A stretch of 61,657 nucleotides of DNA from Magnaporthiopsis rhizophila (Eukaryota > Ascomycota > Sordariomycetes > Magnaporthales > Magnaporthaceae). Within the stretch, counting starts at the first letter, position 1; the number at the start of each line of letters is the position of its first letter. Shown in pieces: positions 48,062-60,566 of the stretch. Both the position numbers and the translations under genes were made by a program. The notes under the pieces were generated by a model that was not told the origin of the DNA, ran no database searches, and saw nothing but the letters and a program-made list of their open reading frames with translations. The stretch spans positions 1 to 61,657 of the forward strand of contig PYSS01000109.1 of assembly GCA_003049465.1 (NCBI GenBank), read 5' to 3'.

Positions 48062-48866
48062 ATGTTGGAGAGTGGAAAGTACTCGGACCTCACCTTACTA
48101 TGCGATGAAACAAGCTTCCGGGTCCATCGGGTCATCATGTGCGCGCACTCCCCGTGGTTCGAGCGGATGTGCGGTGACGACTTGGAGGTAGCTAAAAGTT
48201 CGATTATTCGGTATCTGGGTCTCGTCAGATCTGCTGGGGGAAAACTAACAAGGGTTTTGTCGCTTAGGGACCAAGAATGGTCCATATCAATCTTTCGGGT
48301 GACCCGACGTTCCTCAGCAATGTTATCGAGTTCGCCTACACCGGAAAATATGTCATAGCCTGTAGGTACCCGATAAGTATGTGAAAGAGACCACGGTGTG
48401 CCTTTATGGCAGCTTGAAAGTGACTTCTTAGTTCTTCAACTATTTGGCTTGTCACGAGACCACGACAGCACCCACGACTTTTCGACTAGGTATTTGTCAC
48501 TGACTTCTTTTTCCAGCTGGACCTCTTGGCGAACCTGATCAGGTCTCTGCCATGATGAATCACGCAAACATCTTCTTTCTGGCGAAGAAATTCGGGATGG
48601 CAGCGCTCAAGATAGAAAGTTCCAAAAACTATCAGCAGGCCGCCGGGGGAACCCAGGATGATACAGCGTGGTACTGGAGCACGATCTGGGATCTGGTGTA
48701 TAGGGTATACGAATCGAGAGACATGTCCGGGTCGGAAGACAGGTTCCTCAGGGACGGCCTCTGCCGGTTCTTGCACAATCACCGGCGCGATAAGGAACTG
48801 TGGGCAAGGATGCAGGAATTCTTCGAGGACCACGGTCAACTCGCCATTGATCTCCTGAACTATTGA
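48062..48866 (+). CDS. Small BTB/POZ domain protein
   Basis: Exons 48062-48187, 48268-48361 and 48517-48866 (introns 80 and 155 nt) give 189 residues. The protein is a BTB fold with a post-BTB helix: LESGKYSDLTLLCDETSFRV, VIMCAHSPWFERMCG, FLSNVIEFAYTGKYV, and HANIFFLAKKFGMAALKI. It ends soon after with no other domain, so it may act as an adaptor or dimer partner. The reading frame is open upstream of the ATG for about 30 codons, but no better start exists unless a further exon is present. Its BTB core resembles that of the divergent gene at 45.3-47.5 kb (both start with a Leu-Glu-x-x-Lys-[FY]-[AS]-Asp-Leu-Thr block). This suggests an old local duplication, although such genes are numerous in fungi. 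Confidence 0.75.
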
Positions 48867-49381
48867 AATAAGAAGGAAGATTGAAGGAAGCACAGGTACC
48901 GAGACATAGCGGCCGGTAATCATGGTCGGTGGAACGCAAGCTTTCGGATGGGACTTGTAGTGTGGGATGTGGTCAATTTTAAGTTCCGAGGTATTGCCTC
49001 ACCCCGGGAGAGCCAGGCTATGGAGTGCGTATCGATAAGTGCACGTCCCCTAAAAATGGGCACCATGATGCTCGGCGCGCAGCAAAACGCGACAATGGAG
49101 GCGCGAAAGCCCAGAGGAAGAGCAGTGCGAGAAACCCGATTCGGGCAATTGATCAAGGATAATAAAGCCTTTGTTTAGCTTGCGGGGATATCACAGTTGC
49201 GCTCTTGCAAATCGATTGGGCGTCGGATCGCACCCACTGCTTCCCCCGATCTCCATTATCGCCTCGGCTGCCAATCCACCACCATCACCTGAGGCGGCTG
49301 GCTTCGGCGCATTCGGCCTACGAGCCCCAGGGCTCCAGCCGGCGCCCTCCGAGGACGGTGGTCCTGATCAGGGACGACGAA
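48867..49381. other. Intergenic region upstream of CTK2
   Basis: About 515 bp; includes 3' flank of the small BTB gene and the probable promoter/leader of CTK2. No gene seen. Confidence 0.5.
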
Positions 49382-51049
49382 ATGCCACCGCACGCCCCGA
49401 GGCTGTCCACGGCCCCGCCGACCGGACCGGCACGGTCGACGCCGACCGCAACGCCAACGACGGCAGTCGCCGAGGAACAGCGCCCACCGATCCAGGGGCC
49501 GCACCCAGGCCTCACCTCGGTTCCCAACCAGTACTGCATCGAGCAGGAGCTGCGACGGATGCAAAGAGCGACCGGCTGCGACCAGTCGCGCGAGACTAGC
49601 TACAGGTTGCAGGGCATCTACTTGATCGATAATGTCCGCCTGGCCCTGCGCCTGTATGTCAGCCCCCTCTGCTTCGCACGTCGTTGGGCGTCCCCCGCCG
49701 TGTCGCGGAAGGGACTTGGACTGGGGCGGGTTTCTGATGGCTAACCTGCTGCCGCTAGACCTGTCAAGACATTCGATACCGCCTGCATCTACTACCACAT
49801 GTTCCGTCTATGTTTCAGGGACGCCGAGTACAACTTCCAGGACGCCGCCCTGACGGCCCTCTTCGTCGCGTGCAAAGTGGAGGATACGATCAAGAAGTCC
49901 AAAGAAATACTCTGCGCGGCATACAATTTGAAGACGCCGGACCATCCGACGACGCAGGATGACAAGGTATGGTGGAGCCTTCTCTGCTCTCCACCGCGAA
50001 GCCCTTTGTATGTGTCCATGCTGACCCTGGACGTCGTCTCGCATTAGATGTTCGACCAACCCACAAAGATCGTCATCGGTCTCGAAAGGCACATTCTACA
50101 GACTGTCGGCTTCGATTTCCGAGTACGCTACCCTCAAAAATACCTAATAAAGACGATCCGAAAACTCTTCCCACCAACAGTAGGGAGAGAAGTGCTGGAG
50201 ACGGCCTACCCGATGTGCACCGACATATTCAAGACTTTTGCGCCCGTCAAGCAGACGACGTTCACAATGGTCATCGCCATCGTCGAGCTGACGACGCTGC
50301 TGATGGGAAAGCACCAAGACGTGGCCCGGAGGATAGACCCGGTCGCATACCACACGGACCGCGGCTCCGTCGTGGAGACGATGCTGGACCTGCTAGACCT
50401 GTACGCGCACTTTGCGCGGCACACCAAGCTCGGCGCGCGCTTCGAAATCGATCACTTCATACAGATCAAGATAAAGATCAACCAGGAGGTCGAGGCCGAC
50501 CCGGCGCTGGACCGCTTCATGCACACGTGCGAGCGCTGCGAACAGGAGGAGCGCGACGCCGGCCTCGGCGGCGCCATGGGCAACCAGCCGCTGTCGGCCG
50601 TCACGCCGGGCTCCGCCACGTCGCCCGCGACGACCGGGTCGGGCGCCGGAGGGAGCCTAAGGAAGAGCGGCGGGCGGGGCCAGGAGGGGACGCTGCGGTT
50701 TGCATTCGACGCCGAGGCGGTCCGGAAGGAGAAGGAGGCGGTGGCGAAGCACTTTGAGGAGGAGTTTGAGGAGTACGAGGTCGACGTGGAAGAGGAAATA
50801 CGGGAGCCGTCACACCACGGCCGCAACGGCAACAGCAGCAACCACCGCCACAACCATCACAGCAACAGCAACGGCCACGGCCACGGGCCGTCAACCAGGG
50901 GACACGGCTCGAGGAGGGATCGTGCCAACAACCATCGGGATTCCGGCTGGCCATATCCGCGCGGCCGGCATGGTGGAGGCGGCGGCGGACACGACAGGCA
51001 CAAGAATCGCAAAGGTGGTGGCGGCGGAGGAGGTGGTGGTTATTACTAA
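49382..51049 (+). CDS. CTK2: CTD kinase subunit beta (cyclin Ctk2)
   Basis: Exons 49382-49653, 49759-49966 and 50048-51049 (introns 105 and 81 nt) encode 493 residues. The cyclin box reads RLQGIYLIDNVRLALRLPVK, then ACIYYHMFRL, DAALTALFVACKVEDTIKKS and GFDFRVRYPQKYLIKTIRK. This matches fungal Ctk2, the cyclin partner of Ctk1 in the CTDK-I complex that phosphorylates the RNA polymerase II tail at Ser2 and affects elongation and splicing. The splice junctions restore LRLPVK and DDK-MFDQP exactly. The C-terminal 150 residues are unusual: acidic (FEEEFEEYEVDVEEE), then His/Asn-rich and RGG/Gly-rich, ending in Gly-Tyr-Tyr. This low-complexity tail is absent in yeast Ctk2 and could promote condensation or RNA contact. 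Confidence 0.88.
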
Positions 51050-52352
51050 AGGGGTGGTCCGTGGCAGTCATGTAGCATTACCATATTTTCGCGATCCTAC
51101 ATCTATTTGCAACCTGTTATCTCGTTGCTCTTTATCGGGTGGCATAATCTCAAAGCTTCATGTTCATATCATCGGTGTGATGTCCTCGTGATTCCCCGGC
51201 ATCGCGGCACGCAAGTGGTTTTCGAACGAAGCTCGATGGTGCTAAGGAGGTAAACCGAAATAGGACAATGACGCCACAAGTTCACTGCTAAACCTCTTCC
51301 ATGATATCACTCGAGACGTGCTTCTTTGCCAAGCCAGCTTCTCAGTCGGTAGCATCCCAGTCGACAGCGATCACACCAGCGCTTGGTCTCGTCGGACAGC
51401 ACGGGTGATCCCGCTTCCCACCAGCGGCGTACCCTGTAATTTTGATCGTCGACTGACACGAAGATATGAAGATCACAATGGTATGTAGGATAGATAGAGT
51501 GTCAAACAGCATGGGAAAGAGAAAAAAAAAAAGTAATGCATTAGGTAGGATTTACTTTCTGCACGATGTGCCCCGTTGCATTGCGCCAGCTTCCAATTTG
51601 GGGCACATTCTGCTTAGCGATTCCATTTGGAGTTGTCGCGGGGAGATCAGACGAAGTCCAAATTGACTCCCGTCCTTCAAGGATGATAAATGTTATTACC
51701 AGCCAAACTCACTTTCTGGTTTGTAAGGAGGAAAAAACTTATTCCACGAAGCGGGAAGAATAACGTTTACGATCCTTGAAGGTTGTACTAACGGTCGACG
51801 GGCTGCCCTGTCACCAGCCTCCAAAAAAAAACCACACGCGTTATGTTTTTCCCCACCCAAACTCTATAGCAAAAAACATCAAAATAAAGTCAATTCAATT
51901 GATTGCAATACCTCGTCACCATAACACGCCCACACGAGCCCGGATCCAAGCTGTTGCTGATTGTCTTAATTCCCATTCAATTCCTTATAATAAACGCGAT
52001 CGTTTTTCGGCGCGAAGGCGTGGGCTATTTTTTTTTTGGTGTTGTGGTTGCCTTTGAAGTGTGCCCCCTTTTTTTGCTTACTTGTGCGGTTTTTTTTGGA
52101 GGCTGGTGCCTGTCCAGGCTGGGGTTTCTTAATTAGCGTCGATCCAGGGGCGGCATGACGCAATTCTTGCATCCATCCATTGAGAATTGCCTTCCGTGGT
52201 GGGGTGAACTCTACTCTCATTGGGAGGAAGGTTCAGGTTGCCAACGGCTCCCGCCAACCGTCATCGAACGAACTTCGAATGGTCCATCAAAAGATAAAGC
52301 CAGACTTTTGCACTAGCCACCGTGTTGCCAGATAAACTCGCGATTTGCAACC
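51050..52352. other. Intergenic region
   Basis: About 1.3 kb between CTK2 and the aldo-keto reductase; T-rich stretches near 52030-52100, no recognised gene. Confidence 0.5.
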
Positions 52353-53509
52353 ATGTCGTTGACAGCCAACATTCTGGCCCAAAAAGTCAAGGCGAGTCAA
52401 GACGCGCGCCCAGAGGAAATTACCAACCTCGTCCTAGCTGACCAGACCGACCTTGCGTCATGGATGTAGCTGGCGACGGGCGCCACCATACCCCAGGTCC
52501 AGCTTGGGTTGTACATGATGTCCCGCACCGAAGCCTCGCAGTCGGTCCGATGGGCGCTCGAGGCGGGGTACCGGGGTTTCGACTGCGCCCAGATGTACCG
52601 CAACGAGCGCGAGGCCGGCAAGGCCATCGGCGACTACCTTGCGTCATCGTCTGGCGCCGGTGGACTGACCCGCGAGGATATCTTCTACACCACCAAGCTG
52701 GCCAGTAACAGTACATCATACGATGTAGTGCGCAGGTCCATCCGCAAATCCGTCGACGCGTGCGGCCTGGGCTATGTCGACCTGTTTCTCCTCCATAGTC
52801 CGTACGGCGGCAAGGAGGCTCGTCTGACGAGCTGGAAAGCGGTCGAGGATGCCATCGACGAGGGAGAGATCAAGATGGGTGGTGTCAGCAACTACGGCGC
52901 ACAGCACGTGAGTGCACATCTTGCCATACCGCCGAGGCCCGTATCGTCTCCTAACCTTGCTGCGTCCCAACCCTCAGATCGAGGAGCTCATGAGCTCGAA
53001 TCCGCGTCACCAGCCTGTGGTGAACCAGCTCGAGGTCCACCCATTCAACACCCAGGTAGCCATCAGAGAAACGTGTGCCAAGCACAACATCGTCATCGAG
53101 GCGTATGCGCCTCTTGTGCGAGCTATGAGGATGAAGGACAAGACGCTAGTCTCTCTGTCTAAAAAGTACTCGTGCACCGTTGCCCAGCTGCTTGTGAGGT
53201 GAGATATCCCATCCATATGCCTGAAGGAGGCCGCGCGTGCTGCTCACATCGAAAACCCGCCCATGAAATAGATGGTCGTTACAGAACGGCTTTGTTACGC
53301 TGCCCAAGAGCTCGAGTCAGGATCGCATCATCCAAAACGCCGATGTTGGCGGGTTTGAGATTTCCAAAGAGGACATGGAAGTCATGAGCGGCTTGCACGA
53401 AGGACTGGTGACTGACTGGTACGCAGGATAAATCCTCGGGGCGATGCTGTGGCCTACCTGTGAGAAATGCGCTGACATACAATCCAGGGATCCTACGGAT
53501 GCCCCCTGA
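52353..53509 (+). CDS. Aldo-keto reductase
   Basis: Five exons: 52353-52385, 52470-52907, 52978-53198, 53272-53418 and 53488-53509, giving 286 residues. Introns of 84, 70, 73 and 69 nt show GCTGAC-type branches in several. The catalytic tetrad is complete: Asp49 and Tyr54 (DCAQMYRNE), Lys87 (FYTTKLAS) and His120 (LLHSPYGG). NADPH-site motifs include YAPLV and VTLPKSSSQDRI, and the last tiny exon completes the usual DWDPTDAP ending. Such enzymes reduce aldehydes and ketones in the cytosol with NADPH; the substrate (sugar, steroid-like or xenobiotic carbonyl) is unknown. The first intron has a weak GTCAAG donor, so the 11-residue first exon is the least secure part. The rest is firm because each junction restores a conserved motif. 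Confidence 0.87.
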
Positions 53510-55345
53510 TTTCGCATATAGGCAGGACATGAGCTCTCACGCCAAGGTGCCAACATATACCACAGCAGCCGCAGAAGTATTGCAGCAGGTCCATCTTTGC
53601 CGAGGGTCGACGTGAAATGTCGACCGAAAACCCTAGAGTACGCCACCGTCACATGAGGCATCATCACATCGAGGAACCTGGAATGACCAGAGTCACGTCT
53701 GCTACCAAGAGGTCGGCTATTCGTTGGCAACGCGCGTATGTTACCCCGCATCGATGGGGGCCACTGCCGACTTATTTCTCCGCTTGCCACACCCGGCTTG
53801 TTCGCAGCGACGGCCGGAAAAACAGGCCAACCCTCGCCGCCGTCGGGATGATCACGAGCAAACTTACTCTATTCCACGTGCCGCGTTAACAAGTAATGAA
53901 GGTCGAGTTGCTTTACCTTCAACTTCGCTTAATCCCTCCCCGAGGTACCCGAAGCATCTCCACTGGTCCACCCCTGGAACGACTGTGCGCTTTATGCGCC
54001 GTCAGATGATCGATTAACGGTCCCGATGGATATATCCACCATTGATATTGACCCATAGAACACCGCAGGACTCACTGAATATTGGGCATGTTTCTGGGGC
54101 AGAAGGTCAATATCCTCGCCGTCGGACATTCTCCTCCGAGGCAATGTAACACCCCGCCGCGGCTTGATTTTCGGCGGTGTCGCGGCAAAAACGGATGGCA
54201 CTTATCGGCGTCAGTAACGGCCGGCAGGTCGCTGGGCGCACCGGCAGTGCACCTGTGTGGACGAAAGCAAGTTTCCCATGGACGGCATCGCGAATCCGCT
54301 CTCACCCACTTGGAGGTGGAAGGCTGGACGAATATCCACTTGCGGCAAGCCTGAACGGGTTTTGTTTCTGCCTCATCGCCCATCGATCCTCGCATGCAAA
54401 ACAACATCTTCGCTTCCCGCGGGACGGAGACTCTATGTGAAGACAAAAAAGGCAGCCCATCTGTCGTGTCCAGTTCCGGTCACCCACACTAGCCGTGTAA
54501 TCGACGGGGTCTGGGCGCACTGGATGGAAATTGCGGACGGCCAAGAGGCGCCCACTTTGCGGTGGATAGAATTGCATATTGTAGACCTGCGCCGAGCCCG
54601 AGCCGACCAGACCTTCCTAGCCGGGTAGGTGCCAAGGAAAACACCTGCGTCGGGCCTGGCATGGTCTCGGCACATCAGCGCCAACACGCAGGTCCGCCGC
54701 CAACTGGGCCAGGAGGGTTTTTGCTGCTGCTCCAGTGCTGTTATAGCGCGTTGCCGGGCTCCAACGGGTCAGCTATGACACGAGCCAGACAGAAGACGGC
54801 GCTGACAAGACGCGACAGGATCTATTTTTCGCTCTCTTGGTTTCACACCTGTCGGGTGCATGCCCTACCTAGGGGCCGTTGCAGCGCGGCCCCGTACTGG
54901 CGGGCCAGCATCCGTTCTGGGCAGTTGGCCCAGGTACGCGGGCGCCTGTGAGTGGTGCGCATGCTGCCGGCTCCCCACCGGCGGGTTTCGGCTCCCCGCA
55001 GTCAGGGTGCCTTGTGGGGGTGCTTGGTGTACCCAAAGCAGTCCAGGGGGCCCAGCACGGCAGGGTTCCTTACTAGCCGTCGAGATCGATGATGGGAGGT
55101 GTCCTCCCAGAGCCGCCATCCGGCTCATTGCCATGGCTGTCATCCTTGATGTCGAAACAAAATTATTAAAAGAACAGCCCGGGACGGGGCAAACATCGGA
55201 CCATGGTTAAATAAATACAACGGGCGCCCCCTTGCGGTGTCTAAAAAAAAAATGTGACGACCGTCCTCCCCATCGTTTGTGGCGCGTCGACTTGACCATC
55301 ATTAATTGATCGAAGCCGCTCCGCAAGACGCGCGAACCGACGACC
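53510..55345. other. Intergenic region
   Basis: About 1.8 kb; no gene, transposase or repeat recognised. The last 200 bp are probable promoter and leader of the GH43 gene. Confidence 0.45.
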
Positions 55346-56818
55346 ATGTATTCCTTCAAGGCTGTCCTTCGGGGCGCCTCCATGGCCGCCGTTGCCTTGC
55401 TGGCGACAGTTGGTCAGGCGCAGGACGCCGAAATCCAGATGTCGATCCGCTCACCGCCCGTCAACTACAGCAACGTGCTCATCCCCAAGCGGGCCGACCC
55501 CCAGATCGTCAAGCACACCGACGGCACCTACTTCTTCACTGCCACCGTGCCCGAGTACGACAAGGTCATTGTGCGCCAGGCCTCCACCATCCAGGGCCTG
55601 GCCAACGCTCGCGAGGTCGTCGTCTTCGACCGCAAAAAGTCCAAGGCAGGCATCGGCCACGTCTGGGCTCCCGAGCTGCACATGATCGATGGCAAGTGGT
55701 ACATCTACTTCGCCCTCGGCCGCCAGGCTCCCTTCGACATCCGCATGTTCGTCATCGAGGCCGACGGTCCCAACCCGGCCACCGCCACGTGGTCTGAGAA
55801 GGGCTTTATCAAGACCGACTTCGACACCTTCTCACTCGACGCCACCACGTTTGAGGTCGGCGGCACCCGCTATCTGTGCTGGGCCCAGGCCGACCCGAGG
55901 TACGAGAACGGCGGCGGCACCAGCCTGTTCCTGGCTCCGATGATCGACCCCGTTACGGTGCAGAAGGGCGCGGCGGTAATCTCGCGCCCCGACCAGCCCT
56001 TTGAGCGCATCGGCCACCTGGTCAACGAGGGCGCCTACGCCATGGAGCGCGGGGGCAAGGTCTACATAACCTACTCGGCCAGCGCCACCGATGCCAACTA
56101 CGCCATGGGCCTGCTGACCGCCGACGCCAAGGCCGACCTGATGAACCCCAAGAGCTGGACGAAGGCCAAGCAGCCCATCTTCAAGAGCGACGCCAACACC
56201 AAGAACTTCGGCCCGGGCCACAGCTCCTTCACCGTGTCTGAGGACGGCAAGTCGGACGTGCTCGTCTACCACTCGCGCAACTTCAAGGACATCAAGGGCG
56301 ACCCGCTCAACGACCCCAACCGCGCCACCCGCGTCCAGAAGCTGTACTGGCGCCAAGACGGCACCCCGGACTTTGGCGTCCCCGTCGCCGAGGGCGCCCA
56401 CCCCGTGCGCCTGCGCTCCGCCGCCGACCAGACCCTGTACATCCACCACGAAGGCGTCAGCAAGTCCGTCACCCTCGACGGCTCGGGAGCCGTGCAGGAC
56501 ACGCAGTTCAAGATGATCTCCCCCGGCCTCGAGGGCTCCCAGGGCACCGTCAGCTTCGAGTCGGCCAGCAACCCCGGCTCTTTCCTCCGCGTCATCAACA
56601 TGGGCCTCCAGCTCCAGGCGGTCAAGGGCTCCGACGTGAACTTCTCGCAGGAGACGACGTTCCGCCAGGTCCCCGGCCTCGCCGACCGCGCCGGCCTCTC
56701 GTTCGAGTCCCTCTCCGCGCCCGACCGCTTCATCCACGGCGGCGAGAACGGTCCGGTCAAGGTCGACTACGTTTCGGGCAGCGCCGAGGAGCGCCAGTGC
56801 ACCTTCTTTCTGGAGTGA
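55346..56818 (+). CDS. Secreted GH43 alpha-L-arabinofuranosidase with AbfB domain
   Basis: A single exon of 490 residues with a signal peptide (about 1-25, SMAAVALLATVGQA). Residues 40-345 form a five-bladed GH43 propeller: catalytic base Asp51 (RADPQIVKH), pKa modulator Asp165 (FSLDATTF) and general acid Glu228 (LVNEGAYAM), plus GPGHSSF (290-296). This is the layout of GH43 arabinofuranosidases, which remove arabinose from arabinan or arabinoxylan in plant cell walls. The C-terminal 140 residues (from AHPVRLRS) resemble an AbfB / carbohydrate-binding module 42 that binds arabinose side chains. Strong GC3 codon bias suggests high expression; regulation is probably through plant-sugar inducers, which cannot be seen. 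The protein acts outside the cell and fits a saprobic or plant-associated lifestyle. Confidence 0.9.
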   Translation: MYSFKAVLRGASMAAVALLATVGQAQDAEIQMSIRSPPVNYSNVLIPKRADPQIVKHTDGTYFFTATVPEYDKVIVRQASTIQGLANAREVVVFDRKKSKAGIGHVWAPELHMIDGKWYIYFALGRQAPFDIRMFVIEADGPNPATATWSEKGFIKTDFDTFSLDATTFEVGGTRYLCWAQADPRYENGGGTSLFLAPMIDPVTVQKGAAVISRPDQPFERIGHLVNEGAYAMERGGKVYITYSASATDANYAMGLLTADAKADLMNPKSWTKAKQPIFKSDANTKNFGPGHSSFTVSEDGKSDVLVYHSRNFKDIKGDPLNDPNRATRVQKLYWRQDGTPDFGVPVAEGAHPVRLRSAADQTLYIHHEGVSKSVTLDGSGAVQDTQFKMISPGLEGSQGTVSFESASNPGSFLRVINMGLQLQAVKGSDVNFSQETTFRQVPGLADRAGLSFESLSAPDRFIHGGENGPVKVDYVSGSAEERQCTFFLE

Positions 56819-58853
56819 AGGGGTGGGCGCGCATACGCAAACTAATGACATTGGGGCTCCGGTTCGGTTGTAGAAAGAAAAAAAAAAAGGCTGGCTGGTG
56901 GGGAGAAGCTGCAAAACCGTGCGAGCACAGCAGCAGCGGGAACAAACATGTCGGTCACGAACGAGGCCAATGAATCACAGCGCGTCAAGAACCACCAGCC
57001 TCAGAAAAAAAGAAAAAAAAAAGAAGAAGAAGAAAAAATCGACAGGGTTCGAAATGCAAAAGGAGTGCCAGGACGCACCTTGCACCGCCGGCAGGATCGC
57101 GCACACAAGAAAAAAAAAGCTACCTATAATTTTATTCGCTTTTTTTTGGATCCAATGGACAAGTAAGTGCAAAGGCATCTCTCGAAAGGCGCTAGTTTTG
57201 TTTCTTTTTTCCTTTCTTTCCGGTTTCTTTTCCGTGTAAGATACCATTCTTCTTCCCGAGTCTGGGGGTTCATTGTATTACTGTTAATCATAATCTGGCC
57301 CCCGACCAACTCCTTTTTTATTTGATGACCTTTTTTTGTAACTTAATTTTTTTTTTTATATATTACGATTATTTCGATTGTTCATATTCAAAATCTTCAC
57401 CTTGAACTCCGATGCCCGGTTCTCGTGGGGGACTGCAGCCGATCTTTGACTCTTGGTTCGTGATGTGTCTCCCTCAATGCTCAGCCTTGTCTGGATTGAT
57501 GTCTTCCGTCTGCTACTGCACCGCGAGTTCGTTTGTCTGTCCGCCAACCACGGTTTTTATTCCTTTTTTTGTAATTTTTTTTTTTCTTTTCGCTCACCGC
57601 CCACCACCCCCGACGACCGCGTTTCTGATATTCGCAAAAGCCCCACCACACTCCAAACCCCCGTGAAACCGCCCACGTTTTTTCCTCCCGCCGCCACAAA
57701 ACTGAACCCGAGCACGCTCCAACGGGAGAGAGAAGAGAACCCGTCTCGGCCTGCTGCCATTTATAGAACGGAGGAAAATAGCGGTTTTTCCTAGGAACGC
57801 CAGCCTTGGCATTCTATTCACCCGCTCGAGCAGCCTGCCGGGAAGGGGAAATTCTTGAAACCACGAGACGCAAGGGTTGTGGACCCGGAACCGGCCGCTG
57901 CCAGTCGCAATGTGGCTGGCGCAGACACCCCGAATGGCATCGGAAGACCGTCCGGTGAAGGCGTTTTTCCCTGCAGGCCCAGCTGGGATGGATGAATCCG
58001 CCGTGATGGCGCGATGGAGATGACCCTGAACGGTGGTGGGTACAAGACGTCAAATGTATTTTTGGCAGCCGAGATTTCGGGCCAAGTCGCCAAGCGCTCC
58101 AGAGCCAGCAAGCACAGGGTTGAAGGTTTTCGGGCCGCCTTTCGCTTGTGGCGTCCCCTTGCCACCGTGACTGCCGTGCGGAGCTTAAAAGTCAATGATA
58201 CTGTGTGTGCATGCCGCCGCTGCAGTCGGTGGACCGCCCAGCGAACGACGCGGCAGCAAAACCAAGGGTGTCGGCCGAGTGGGAAAAAAATAACCTTTGC
58301 GATCTTGAAGAGAGGTATGTGTGCCATAGTTGCCGATTCTCTGATTGGCAGCGCAAAAGTCTGCGACGTGTGTAGGACTTAAACAACGAAATTATTGCAA
58401 CATGGTAGACATGTCGGCGATATTGTTTGTGGCGAACCTTGAGTAGGCGTACCCCTTGGTACGGCTACTTTACCAATGGAGTCGGCGCCGACAGCAAGAT
58501 ACCAGGGATCAGCTCGGTCGTGGTGATCTCCCCAGAGGCATCAGTTTGCAAAATTATAGCTTTTGTTTATATTGCATAAGGATTTATCGGTACCGTATTA
58601 CCTCTCCTTAGCAAACCGGAACCTGCTCCCGCGATCCCAGTAATTCCTTTTGCACGTATCCCTGAACTATTCTCAGCTTATAAGCCGGCCAACATCCCGA
58701 AGGAAATCCCGAAACCCACTATCCGTGCCGAAATTTATATGTCATGACATCATATCTTTTCGTCCAGCGACGCGAGCCCGGTGGTGTGAGGGCTGTTAAT
58801 AAACCTTTGGTCATATCCTTTCGGCGTCCTTTCTTTGGAAAACGTGCGTGCCG
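56819..58853. other. Intergenic region
   Basis: About 2 kb, rich in A and T runs (56878-56888, 57007-57040, 57345-57360, 57565-57592); contains the 3' flanks of the convergent GH43 and rhodopsin genes. No gene recognised. Confidence 0.45.
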
Positions 58854-60566
58854 TCACTGCCCCTTGGTCTCGGCGCGTGGCCATACATTCGTCGGCGACC
58901 CCAGGGGCCAGCCCGGCGGGTAGACCGGCTCGCTCATGTTTACGTGCTGCGGCGCTCCCACGATGCGCACTTGGCTGCTGTGTCCGCTCGGGGCGACGTC
59001 GCTGGCGGTGAGTTGCTTCTCGATGTCTCCCGCGCCACTGCCTGCAAGTCCACTTCCGTGTCCGCCGCCGCCGAAGCCCAGCGACATCTCAGAAAAGGCG
59101 CTGGGGGACAGGGGCAGGGACAGGTCCCCAGCGGCTGGTGCGGACGCTAGCGCCAGCGTCATGTCATCTCCGAGCAGGCCGCCGAAGCTGCCGTCGGTGT
59201 ATTGTTGTTGTTGCTGCTGCTGCGCCCGCAGCTCGCGCCTCCGGAGCAGGTCCGGCAGCTTGGAGCCGCCCTTGTTCTGGCTGTTTGTTTCGCGGGCCCT
59301 GTGGTGTTGCGCGCGCGAGAAGATGGGCTTGAGGCCCGGCACCGAGGCGCAGACGACGGCGATGCTCGTCTCGATCATGGTCCACAGGTTCACGGGCACG
59401 GCGTCGCGGAACGGGTCGTCGGAGAGGGTATAGATGTAGATTGTGTGCAGGCGGATGCACGAGGTCGTCGTGGCGAGGGCGCCGGCGCCGAAGACGCAAA
59501 ACAGTGCGGCCTTCTCGCGCCTCGGGCGGCGGATCTTCTTGAGCGTGTGTATGGGCAGCAGGAGGATCCAGACGTCGGTCATGATGTGAAAGCCCGAGGA
59601 GGCTGTCGTAAATTTCTTGTCAGACGATGGTGATGGAGCAAGTGAGAACGGAAAGAAAAGAAAAGAAAACGCATACGCACCGTAGAAGAAAGCGGTATTG
59701 TTTATGCACGTTCCTTTGACGGTGCCAGTGACATCCCACAGTTTCTCCAATGGCCGGCATTCGAACATGAAGGTAGTAAAGCACACCAGGAAGAAGACCG
59801 CGTGTACAACAATGGTTCCGATGCAGAGATACCGGAACTTGGTCGTAACCGCTAGATGTCGACGTAGCCCTCGCGTTAGCTTTGAGGTGGAGGACGCAAG
59901 CGCGATAGGAGAGACACCGGGGGAAGGGAGCACACATACCGAATCTGAGGTATGTGAAGCAGATGGACGTCTTGAGGCTGGCCAAAGTGGCCGAGTAGAT
60001 TATCTGGATCGCCAAAGCTTCCTGCACACAGCACACAGCGACGCCGTTAGAGCCGCTGTCCGATCGTATATTGTGATTCGTATCCGGCATCACGCAGGTC
60101 AAGCCAGGGTCGACGCTCGACGTACCTTGAAAAAGTTGACCATGTTGGCGGGCGTCAGATTTGAGGCGGGGAAACCCATATGATCACCCTTGGCGACGAA
60201 CATCCCTATCAGATAACCGATCACACCTAACTGCAGCAGCTATTGTCAGTGCCTTTTTCTCTCTTCTACTATCGGTAGCATTCAACTAGACATACCATGG
60301 CTGCGATGAGAAAGTAGTCGTCCGGCCCCGGCATTCTGATGAGAATGAATCGGCCTATACACCGGAGAAGGACCGCGATAGCTAGCGAAACGGGCGAGAC
60401 TCTGTGTTAGCATTGCGGTTACAGTCTCTGCGGTGCCAGATCGCAGGCCTCTATTCGGGCAGTGGGGGATCATGCTGTACTCACCAGCGACGGCGGTTAG
60501 GGTGCAGGAAACGGCAAATAGAGCATCCTGCCGTCTCGGGTAGTCTTCCCCATAGAAGAGATCCAT
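58854..60566 (-). CDS. Fungal rhodopsin-domain seven-helix membrane protein (Pth11-related type)
   Basis: Six exons: 60566-60485, 60381-60296, 60230-60126, 60021-59940, 59851-59681 and 59602-58854, giving 424 residues. Introns are 103, 65, 104, 88 and 78 nt. The first 280 residues contain seven hydrophobic helices with fungal rhodopsin-domain landmarks: GPDDYFLIAAM, SATLASLKTSICFTYLRF, CRPLEKLWDV, and HIMTDVWILLLPIHTLKKI, then NLWTMIETSIAVVCASVPGLKP. The domain (PF20684 type) occurs in many plasma-membrane proteins of filamentous fungi, some related to Pth11-like receptors that sense surfaces, but most have no known ligand. The N-terminus here lacks a CFEM domain. The cytosolic tail has a Gln run and Gly/Ser/Pro-rich low-complexity sequence. 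Convergent with GH43. Confidence 0.85.

Noticed and set aside
55832..56914. 360-residue minus-strand open frame
   Set aside because: Antisense shadow of the GH43 gene, whose catalytic residues are clear on the plus strand.
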